From: Janibacter cremeus
GTDB taxonomy: Bacteria; Actinomycetota; Actinomycetes; Actinomycetales; Dermatophilaceae
DNA: 64,000 bases
Assembly: GCF_029395675.1 (NCBI RefSeq)
Contig: NZ_CP115184.1
Span: 2,852,001 to 2,916,000, forward strand
Reading direction: 5' to 3'
In this document: in pieces, positions 57,608 to 64,000 of the stretch
Layout: each line of letters begins with the position of its first letter
How positions within the stretch are numbered: the stretch's first letter is position 1
Translations under genes and position numbers: made by a program
The notes under the pieces: model-generated
The model's database searches: none
Told to the model about the DNA's origin: nothing
Seen by the model: only the letters and a program-made list of their open reading frames with translations

Positions 57608-58537
57608 TCAGACGAAGGGGGGTCGGCCCAGGCGTGTCATGGTGACCACCGTGCGCCACCGCATTGGCCGGCGCCGAGGTCGCGCGGCCCAGGCCTCCCG
57701 GTACCCAGTGAGGATGTCGCGCAGTGACTGGCACCGCACGGCGCAGACGGCCGTCCACGTCACCATGTGTGCCACGAACACGGGGCCGGGCAGGGAGCGC
57801 CAGGCCATCCACAGCCGGTTGCGTGCCTGCAGGCGCAGGTGGTTGGCGTGCCGTGACGGCGCGGTGTGGGGGTGGAAGGCGGTCAGGTCGGCGGAGTACC
57901 AGACGGACCAGCCGCGATCCATGAGGCGCCAGGCCAGGTCCGACTCCTCCATGGCGTAGAAGAAGCGCGGGTCGAAGCCGCCGACCCCCTCGAACGCACT
58001 CGTGCGCACCGCGCAGGCCGCGCCGATGAAGTGGGTGACCTGGCCCGAGCGGTGTGCCGAGCGCCGGCCGACACGGGGGACGTGCCGCCGTTGCGTCCGG
58101 CCCGTCTCGTCGACGATCCGCATCGCCATGGCACCCAGGTCGGGGTCCTCGTCGAAGCGCTCCAGGACCGACGCCAAGTGGTCCTCCCCCTGCAGCTCCG
58201 CGTCGTCGTCGAGGAAGAACACCACCTCGGCATCGGTCGCGGCGACGCCGAGGTTGCGGCCGCCGGGGATCCCGGCGTTGTCAGGCAGGACGATGAGGCG
58301 GTCGGAAGGGTCAGGATCGGGGGGGTCAGCCCCGTTGACGACCAGCACGAGGTGCGGGTCCACGCCACGCTGGGCACGGACCGAGGCGATGGCCCGGCTC
58401 AGCTCTGCTGGGCGGGTGCACTGAGTGAGCACCACGACGGCGATGCGCGGCTGCGTGCGGTCAGAGGTTGATGGAGGCGTGTGGGAGAGAGCCGCCGCCA
58501 TTGCTACACCGTCCTTCAGTGCGTTCTGCACGGTCAC
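57608..58537 (-). CDS. GT2 glycosyltransferase (copy B, second gene of pair)
   Basis: 309 residues. Same fold and motifs as the copy-A gene at 50168-51073: VLPDNAGIPGGRNLGVAATDAEVVFF, FFLDDDAELQ and FYAMEESDLAWRLMDRGW. The GTG at 58535-58537 overlaps the upstream GT2 stop (GTGA), exactly as in copy A, so it is preferred over the in-frame ATG 12 codons later. The N-terminus is 8 codons longer than in copy A. Central DNA is ~95% identical to copy A; both ends are diverged, so sugar specificity may differ. Confidence 0.9.
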   Translation of the reverse strand: MTVQNALKDGVAMAAALSHTPPSTSDRTQPRIAVVVLTQCTRPAELSRAIASVRAQRGVDPHLVLVVNGADPPDPDPSDRLIVLPDNAGIPGGRNLGVAATDAEVVFFLDDDAELQGEDHLASVLERFDEDPDLGAMAMRIVDETGRTQRRHVPRVGRRSAHRSGQVTHFIGAACAVRTSAFEGVGGFDPRFFYAMEESDLAWRLMDRGWSVWYSADLTAFHPHTAPSRHANHLRLQARNRLWMAWRSLPGPVFVAHMVTWTAVCAVRCQSLRDILTGYREAWAARPRRRPMRWRTVVTMTRLGRPPFV

Positions 58538-59463
58538 CGGGGCACCTTGAGTCCGCGGGGGAGCAGGGTGACGCACCGTGCCGCCTCGCGAGCCTGCTGG
58601 CCCGCAGTGGGCCAGTCGCCGGAGCGGGCGCAGGTCAGCGCGGACCGCCCCGCGAAGTAGGCGGAGTAGGCCAGTGCCCGGCGGACCACGGCCGGGCGAC
58701 GTCCGGGGGTGACGTGCGCACTGACCACCCCGATGGCCTGCACGCGTTCCCGGACGTTGGCGCCGGTGCGCACGAGTGTGGAGGTGTGCGAGGCCTGGTG
58801 GCGGCGGTATCGGGCGAGGACCTCGTCGACGAAGAGCACGGGGCCGTGTGCCGCCAGGCGGGTCCACATCTCCCAGTCGGCCGCGTGGGGGAGGTCCGTG
58901 CGGTAGCCGCCGACCTTGGCGTAGGCCGAGCGTCGCACGACGATGCCCGGGGCGCGCACGCGGTTGGACACCGCGAAGGTGTCGAGGGCCTCGGTCCAGA
59001 TGCCCGTCCCGTGTCGGTAGGACCGTGTGGTGTAGAGGTGGTTGCCGTCGGCGTCGATGTCCTGGGCGCGGCAGACGGCTGCGACTGCGCGGGAGGGCAG
59101 CAGCGCCTCCTCCATGGTGGTGTAGAAGCCGGGAAGGATCTCGTCGTCACCGTGGAGCAGGTGGACGAGCTCTCCCTGGGCGAGGGCGATGCACCGGTTG
59201 AAGGTCGCCACGGCGCCGCGGTTGGGTGAGTGGCGCACGTAGCGCACTCGTCCGGCTCCGACCTGCTCGACCACCCGGTCGGGGGCGTCGTCGGAGGCGT
59301 CGTCGACGACGATGATCTCGGCGTCGTCGCGGTGCCCGAGCTGGGCGACCACCTCGGGCAGGGCCCGGGCGAGCAGGTCGGCGCAGTCGTGGACGGGGAT
59401 GACGACGGACCAGCGCGGTCGGTCCGTGGACCCCACCGCCGCGATGGTGGGTACCTGAGCCAT
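58534..59463 (-). CDS. GT2 glycosyltransferase (copy B, first gene of pair)
   Basis: 309 residues. From RWSVVIPVHDC to ERVQAI it is identical in DNA and protein to the copy-A gene (51070-51996); the first ~20 and last ~65 residues differ. The ATG at 59461-59463 has TAGCAT 6 nt upstream and no ribosome-binding site, so it is probably leaderless. It lies head-to-head with glf, whose product makes UDP-galactofuranose, so a galactofuranosyl role for the pair is plausible. Confidence 0.9.
   Translation of the reverse strand: MAQVPTIAAVGSTDRPRWSVVIPVHDCADLLARALPEVVAQLGHRDDAEIIVVDDASDDAPDRVVEQVGAGRVRYVRHSPNRGAVATFNRCIALAQGELVHLLHGDDEILPGFYTTMEEALLPSRAVAAVCRAQDIDADGNHLYTTRSYRHGTGIWTEALDTFAVSNRVRAPGIVVRRSAYAKVGGYRTDLPHAADWEMWTRLAAHGPVLFVDEVLARYRRHQASHTSTLVRTGANVRERVQAIGVVSAHVTPGRRPAVVRRALAYSAYFAGRSALTCARSGDWPTAGQQAREAARCVTLLPRGLKVPR
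58731..59415. repeat. 685-bp identical tract, copy B
   Basis: Direct-repeat partner of 51267-51951. Confidence 0.92.
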
Positions 59464-59469
59464 GCAGGC

Positions 59470-59475
59470 ATGCTA
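59470..59475 (-). promoter_or_regulatory. -10-like TAGCAT, leaderless spacing, copy-B GT2 pair
   Basis: TAGCAT on the minus strand, 6 nt before the ATG. Copy A has no matching hexamer at this place. Confidence 0.5.
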
Positions 59476-59685
59476 GTGGCCCTCGGGAGAATGTGGTGTG
59501 CGCCATGCCGGTGCGGGCACGCCGTGGCGTGTTCATTTTCCTTTCGGCGTCCATGCACGCGTGGGTCCACGCCGTGGCGCCTCTCGTGGCTAGGGTGATG
59601 CCGTGAAGACGTTGCCCGGCACCGCCCCCTGTCCAGTCTCCGTAGCCGCACCGGCTGTCCGCGTCGACCACCGGGGGGTGTCGCG

Positions 59686-60828
59686 ATGAGGTTCGGCATC
59701 GCCGGCGCCGGCTTCTCCGGAGCGGTCATCGCCCGCGAGCTCGCCGAGGCGGGCCACGAGGCGGTCGTCTTCGAGTCGCGCGCCCACATCGCCGGGAACT
59801 GCTACACCGAGAGGGACCCCGAGAGCGGGGTGATGATCCACCGCTACGGACCGCACATCTTCCACACCGGCGACGAGCGGGTGTGGGAGTACATCACCCG
59901 GTTCGGCACGATGATGCCGTACAACCACCGGGTGCGCACGACCGTTGGTGGCCGGACCTACCTGTTGCCGGTGAACCTGCTGACGATCAACCAACTGTTC
60001 GGGACCGCGATGCGTCCCGACGAGGCCCGCGAGTTCATCGCGGAGCAGGCCGACCAGGACATCGAGGAGCCGCAGAACTTCGAGGAGCAGGCGTTGAAGT
60101 TCATGGGCCGCACGCTCTACGACGCCTTCTTCCACGGATACACGCGCAAGCAGTGGGGCCTGCACCCGCGCGAGATCCCGGCGTCGGTGCTCAAGCGCCT
60201 GCCGCTGCGCTTCAGCTACGAGGACTCCTACTTCAACCACCCGCACCAGGCCATCCCCCGCGACGGCTACACCGCCATCGTCGCCGCCATCCTCGACCAC
60301 CCGGGGATCGAGGTGCGGCTGTCGACGCCGTACACCGCCGCGGACCGCTCGCAGTTCGACCACTCCGTCTGGACGGGACAGCTGGACGCATGGTTCGACC
60401 ACGAGCTCGGTCGTCTGCGCTACCGGACGCTCGACTTCGAGGAGATCCGGGCGACGGGGGACTACCTGGGGTGCTCGGTGATGAACTTCGGCGACGTGGA
60501 CGTGCCCTACACGCGCATCGCGGAGCACAAGCACTTCGCTCCGTGGGAGGAGCACGAGGACACGGTGTGCTTCCGCGAGTACAGCCGGCTGGCCGAGGAC
60601 GATGACATCCCGTACTACCCGATCCGCATGGCGAACGACAAGACGCTGCTTAGCAAGTACGTCGAGGCGGCCCGTGCCGAGTCGGGCGTGACCTTCGTGG
60701 GGCGGCTCGGCACCTACCGCTACCTCGACATGGACGTCACGATCGGTGAGGCCCTAGCCGCGGCCGACGGGATCCTCGAGGCGATCGGCAGCTCGCGACC
60801 GATCCCCTCGCTCTTCGTCGACGCCTGA
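59686..60828 (+). CDS. glf: UDP-galactopyranose mutase
   Basis: 380 residues, the family size. The FAD loop is FGIAGAGFSGAVIARELAEAG, followed by RAHIAGNCYTERD, GPHIFHTGDERVWEYI and the signature QWGLHPREIPASVLKRLPLRF. VPYTRIAEHKHF and EYSRLAEDDDIPYYPI complete the active site. It converts UDP-galactopyranose to UDP-galactofuranose for wall galactan or glycans. The ATG is used; GGGGGG lies ahead. Its last 75 bp overlap the end of a converging GT2 gene. Confidence 0.96.
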   Translation: MRFGIAGAGFSGAVIARELAEAGHEAVVFESRAHIAGNCYTERDPESGVMIHRYGPHIFHTGDERVWEYITRFGTMMPYNHRVRTTVGGRTYLLPVNLLTINQLFGTAMRPDEAREFIAEQADQDIEEPQNFEEQALKFMGRTLYDAFFHGYTRKQWGLHPREIPASVLKRLPLRFSYEDSYFNHPHQAIPRDGYTAIVAAILDHPGIEVRLSTPYTAADRSQFDHSVWTGQLDAWFDHELGRLRYRTLDFEEIRATGDYLGCSVMNFGDVDVPYTRIAEHKHFAPWEEHEDTVCFREYSRLAEDDDIPYYPIRMANDKTLLSKYVEAARAESGVTFVGRLGTYRYLDMDVTIGEALAAADGILEAIGSSRPIPSLFVDA

Positions 60829-62109
60829 GGGCGAGCCACACCCGGAGGGGGCGGCGCCCGACTCGAGCCGACGCTCGATGTCGTTCAGCCGCTCCTCGAT
60901 CCGGCGCAGCCGCCGGTCGATGACCACCAGACCGAAGAGCACGTCCCGCCCGCCTGAGTCGGGTGCCTTGCTGCGGGCCCGGGTGAGGTACCCGGACAGC
61001 CGGCCGCTCGGCGCCGAGTTGCGCAGGTAACGGCTCGTCAGCACCGCTGTGTGCCGCAGTCCGGAGTGGCGCAGGTGGAAGGCCGCGGTGACCACGGGGT
61101 TGTCCGAGCCCGGTCGCGTGGACAGGGCACGCGCGAAGGTCCCGAACTCACGCTTGGCCACGGCGGTGCTCAGCCGCTGGGCGGTCGCCCCCTTGTTGTT
61201 CTCCTGCAACGCACGTCGGACGGTCTCGAGGGAGTACTGGGCGAAGATCGGCACGAGGACGTCGAAGAGCCGGCGCCGCAGCTCGGGCGGTGTCCGGCGG
61301 GAGATCCACTCCATCTGGGAGATCACCCAGCCCAGGAGGGGCCCCTGGTAGAGGTCCAGCAGCCCTCGTGCGGCCAGCCACGTGTGGATCGTGTCGTGGT
61401 GGTGGAAGATGTGGAACAGCCGCTCGTCGGCCGTGGCCATCGTCTGGCCGCTGCGGGCCACGCGGTGGTAGCACAGCACCTCGGGGACGATCGCGATCGA
61501 CGCGGCGGAGACGACCGTGAACCAGTGGAAGGGGTTGTCCTCGAAGAACCCCTCGCTCACGGGGAAGCGGATCGAGTGCTTCTCGAGGAGCTCGCGTCGG
61601 TACAGCTTGCGCCACGGCACGGCGATGAAGCGCAGGAACGTGTGGCTCGTGGGCACGTCGAGCTCGTAGTACGGCTCGGTCAGGGGCGCCCACCGGTGCG
61701 CGTCGGCCGGGGCGCGGCGCTCGCCCGTGGCGTCGACCTCCTCCTGGTAGTCGCACATCGCCAGGTCGGCCCCGTGGGAGACGGCCGCGGTGTGCAGCCG
61801 CTCGAACATCGTCGGCTCGATGTGGTCGTCACCATCGACGAAGCCGACCCAGGTACCGGTCGCGCGATCGAGACCGATGTTGGCGGGCGTGGCGACGCCG
61901 CCGGGGCTGTTCTCGCTCTGGAGGACGGGGACGAAGCGGGGGTCACCCTCGCAGAACCGGGCGATGCGCTCGGGCGTCGAGTCGCTGGACCCGTCGTCGA
62001 CCACGATCACCTCGATGTCGGTGAACGTCTGAGCAGCCACGCTCGCGAGGCACTGCTCGATGTAGTCCTCGATGTTGTACGTGGTGACGATGATGCTGAG
62101 TTCGGCCAC
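60754..62109 (-). CDS. GT2 glycosyltransferase with C-terminal coiled coil
   Basis: 451 residues. GT-A domain: LSIIVTTYNIEDYIEQCLASVAAQTFTDIEVIVVDDGSSDSTPER, then TPANIGLDRATGTWVGFVDGDDHIEP (metal site) and a WRKLYRRELLEKHSIRFPV acceptor part, close to teichoic-acid-type transferases. After residue ~300 the C-terminus is helical, with a short coiled coil (RRLRRIEERLNDIERRL) and a polar tail that is read over the 3' end of glf. GTG start with AAGGGG 6 nt upstream. Confidence 0.88.
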   Translation of the reverse strand: MAELSIIVTTYNIEDYIEQCLASVAAQTFTDIEVIVVDDGSSDSTPERIARFCEGDPRFVPVLQSENSPGGVATPANIGLDRATGTWVGFVDGDDHIEPTMFERLHTAAVSHGADLAMCDYQEEVDATGERRAPADAHRWAPLTEPYYELDVPTSHTFLRFIAVPWRKLYRRELLEKHSIRFPVSEGFFEDNPFHWFTVVSAASIAIVPEVLCYHRVARSGQTMATADERLFHIFHHHDTIHTWLAARGLLDLYQGPLLGWVISQMEWISRRTPPELRRRLFDVLVPIFAQYSLETVRRALQENNKGATAQRLSTAVAKREFGTFARALSTRPGSDNPVVTAAFHLRHSGLRHTAVLTSRYLRNSAPSGRLSGYLTRARSKAPDSGGRDVLFGLVVIDRRLRRIEERLNDIERRLESGAAPSGCGSPSGVDEERGDRSRAADRLEDPVGRG

Positions 62110-62130
62110 AGCGATCCCCTTTCTGAGGTG

Positions 62131-63090
62131 TCAGGTCTGCGCGCGGCGCACGATGCGGCTGGCCAGTCCGGCGTCCTGCCTGAACCGGATGCGGTGGAAG
62201 TCGCTGAGGTCGATGCGCAGCACGTGCTCATGCACGCGCAGGTTGAACTCGTCCCGGACGTCCGGCGTGATGCGTTCGGAGGCCCACCCGGTCACCCGCG
62301 TGACGAGGTCCCAGTACTGCCGGGCGAACTGCCGCCGCTTCATCGGTCGGGCCTCGAGCTCGGTGTAGGTCTCGTCGAGGGCGTCGATGAGACTCAACCT
62401 GGCCCGGCTCTCACGATTGGTCAGGTTGCGCCCCCCTTCCCCGACGATGTGGGTGCACAGGGGCTGGTCGAGCAGCAGGATGGTCTCCGCGTCGACGAGG
62501 GTGAGCCAGTGGCCCAGGACGTCGTTGTGGACCTGGGTGGCGCCGTACCTCAGGCCGGTGCGGCGGTAGTGGTCGGTGCGCGCGATCTTGTTCCACGGGT
62601 AGTTGGTGAAGCCGAGCAGCTGCGGCACCTCGTCGAGGCGGGCGAGCCGTCGCGGCGAGGTGACGTACTGCTCCCACACCGCGACGTCGAAGGAATTCAT
62701 GCCCTCGGCGGTCGTACCGGCCCGCCGGTACCGGTAGGGGAGCATCGCCACACTCGCCCCGCTGTCGTCGAGCGCCCCGAGGGCCGCGGTGAGGGCCTCG
62801 GGATGGATCTCGTCGTCGGCGTCGAAGAAGAGGACGTACCGCCCGGAAGCCCGGGCGAAACCGTGGTTGCGAGCGACCCCGGCGCCGTGGTTGTGGGGGA
62901 GGCGCACGAGCACCAGGCGGGGATCGTCGATCGCGCTCACCCGCTCCACCGAGTCGTCGCTGGAGTCGTCATCGACGACGATCACCTCGACCGCCACCGA
63001 GTCGATCGAGAGGAAGGACTCGACCACTCCCGAGACCGTCGCGCTGGCGTTGTGCATCGGGATGATGACCGACAGGTCCGCTCTGCTCAT
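62131..63090 (-). CDS. GT2 glycosyltransferase
   Basis: 319 residues. LSVIIPMHNASATVSGVVESFLSID, VEVIVVDDDSSDDSVERV, GAGVARNHGFARASGRYVLFFDADDEIHP (metal site) and FTNYPWNKIARTDHYRRTGLRYG. It resembles the preceding GT2 in plan but lacks its coiled-coil tail. AGGAAG lies upstream of the ATG. 21 bp separate it from the next gene downstream (60754-62109), so the two are likely co-transcribed. Polymer and sugar unknown. Confidence 0.9.
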   Translation of the reverse strand: MSRADLSVIIPMHNASATVSGVVESFLSIDSVAVEVIVVDDDSSDDSVERVSAIDDPRLVLVRLPHNHGAGVARNHGFARASGRYVLFFDADDEIHPEALTAALGALDDSGASVAMLPYRYRRAGTTAEGMNSFDVAVWEQYVTSPRRLARLDEVPQLLGFTNYPWNKIARTDHYRRTGLRYGATQVHNDVLGHWLTLVDAETILLLDQPLCTHIVGEGGRNLTNRESRARLSLIDALDETYTELEARPMKRRQFARQYWDLVTRVTGWASERITPDVRDEFNLRVHEHVLRIDLSDFHRIRFRQDAGLASRIVRRAQT

Positions 63091-63142
63091 CGATGTTTGC
63101 TACTTCCTGCCGTGGGGCTGGGCCGGTGCGTGCGCGGTCAGC

Positions 63143-64000
63143 CTATCGGGGTCGACGGGTGGTCGCGCGGAGCGTGTGGAGACGGCGTGTGGCCGCGTGC
63201 CCTTGGTCGAGGACGGCGCGTGCTCCCCGCAGGATCGTCGGCCCGCCGGGCAGCTCGCGAACCCGCTCCTTGGCGGACTCGGCCGGCGTGGGCCGGGGCC
63301 GTGTTGCCGGTTGTGGGCGTCCTGCTCGGCCGTTCCCGACCATGACCGAGGCCACGACCGCTTCGACCGCGGTGTCGATGGGCATGGAGTCGGGGACGGG
63401 GACCTCGCCCGGTTCGGTCGTGCCGACGGGCGCGTGGAGCGAGGCGAGGTCGCCGATGACGTTCACCCGACTGTCGGCGATGCGGTCCGCGATCTCACGA
63501 CCGTAGGTCGCGGCTCGCTCGGCTGCCCACTGCGGGAGCAGGATCCGGCGCTGCTCACCCCGCACTTCCGGCTCGGTGCGCAGCATGCGGGCCACGGCCT
63601 GGCGGCGATAGGCCAGGGCGTACTCGCGGAAGGGGACGCCGTTGCGCCTGAACGCCTCGTTCTGCCGGCGGAAGAACTCCGCCTCCGCCGGCGACAGGGA
63701 CCGGTTCGCCGCGCCGCCGTCCGCATCGGCGTGCGCGAGCATCCCCGACGGCAGATCGAGCAGGCGTTCGAGCGACGCAGGGACCCTGGTCGGGTCCGTC
63801 TTGTCAGCGATGATCACGGTCACGCGGTCCGGGCCGAGAAGTCGCTCCCATCGCTCGACCATCCCGGCCTGGTCGCTCTGCCGGTCCCACTGCTCGTCGC
63901 GCCGGAGTCCGGGCGGAGCTGCCAGGGCGTCGCGCAGCCACGTCTCGAACGGAGGCGTGACCCGGCCGTTCTTGACGATCTCCTGCCAGTACGAGCCCAG
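63143..64000 (-). CDS. sulfotransferase-like protein, 5' end outside the window
   Basis: 285 residues are visible; the start lies beyond the right edge. SYWQEIVKNGRVTPPFETWL, QAGMVERWERLLGPDRVTVIIADKTDP and LLDLPSGML match the middle and end of an actinobacterial sulfotransferase-like family in which a sulfotransferase fold is followed by a long basic tail. The PAPS loop itself is not visible, so the assignment is inferred from style and context. If right, it is the third sulfotransferase in the surface-glycan gene set. Confidence 0.62.
   Translation of the reverse strand: MGSYWQEIVKNGRVTPPFETWLRDALAAPPGLRRDEQWDRQSDQAGMVERWERLLGPDRVTVIIADKTDPTRVPASLERLLDLPSGMLAHADADGGAANRSLSPAEAEFFRRQNEAFRRNGVPFREYALAYRRQAVARMLRTEPEVRGEQRRILLPQWAAERAATYGREIADRIADSRVNVIGDLASLHAPVGTTEPGEVPVPDSMPIDTAVEAVVASVMVGNGRAGRPQPATRPRPTPAESAKERVRELPGGPTILRGARAVLDQGHAATRRLHTLRATTRRPR

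Noticed and set aside
50168..59463. Composite transposon bounded by the repeated GT2 pairs
   Set aside because: The repeats are glycosyltransferase genes; no transposase, terminal inverted repeats or target-site duplication is visible.

Overview
This window is high-GC, gene-dense DNA in which nearly every gene has a GC-rich third codon position and GTG starts and 4-bp start/stop overlaps are common. The split purine genes (purS-purQ-purL), DUF3073 beside purM, a SARP/AfsR-type regulator, a MarP-like protease, GuaB1, galactofuranose and teichoic-acid-like genes and many probable leaderless transcripts all point to an actinobacterium (Actinomycetota). A member of Micrococcales near Intrasporangiaceae is my guess, not something the sequence proves.

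Layout. 1-5.6 kb: end of an acyl-CoA synthetase, a less GC-rich island with an AlbA_2/GHKL ATPase and its iteron-like promoter, DUF1697, and a divergent methyltransferase/HxlR-SCP2 pair. 5.6-11.4 kb: UbiB-like kinase, then purS-purQ-purL-HAD phosphatase as one coupled operon. 11.4-19.9 kb: a polar amino acid ABC importer, a spermidine-synthase-like protein, a secreted 5'-nucleotidase, an SCP-like protein, a Gfo/Idh/MocA oxidoreductase and a second methyltransferase. 19.9-26.6 kb: SARP/AfsR-type regulator, a small membrane protein, purF, purM, a LuxR-type regulator and DUF3073.

26.8-38.0 kb is the most unusual part: a cell-surface glycopolymer locus. A TagG-like permease and a TagH-like ATPase carrying a three-repeat CWB2-like tail are divergent from two very large glycerophosphotransferase-GT4 fusion proteins, a CDP-alcohol phosphotransferase, a sulfotransferase, a GT2 and TagD (CDP-glycerol synthesis). 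A plausible reading is that TagD makes CDP-glycerol, the fusions and GT2 enzymes build a polyol-phosphate/sugar polymer, sulfotransferases decorate it and TagGH exports it, with the CWB2-like tail possibly recognising the polymer.

38.1-50.1 kb: tRNA-Glu/Asp/Phe, a PHP protein, GuaB1, DUF445, an acyltransferase-3, a DoxX-like protein, DadA and a divergent LivJHMGF importer. 50.2-64 kb: two copies of a GT2-GT2 pair that share a 685-bp identical tract. They flank a sulfotransferase, catalase KatE, DUF2267, tRNA-Lys and MarP. The second copy is followed by an intact glf (UDP-galactopyranose mutase), and the first by only a ~110-bp glf remnant. Two more GT2 genes and a partial sulfotransferase close the window.

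Regulatory signals stand out. At least nine genes have a TANNNT-like hexamer 6-7 nt before the start codon (leaderless type), several sharing AGACTGG. A SARP-like 11-bp-period direct repeat sits between the SARP gene and its divergent methyltransferase. The 9-mer CGAAGGGGG/CCCCCTTCG occurs far more often than base composition predicts.
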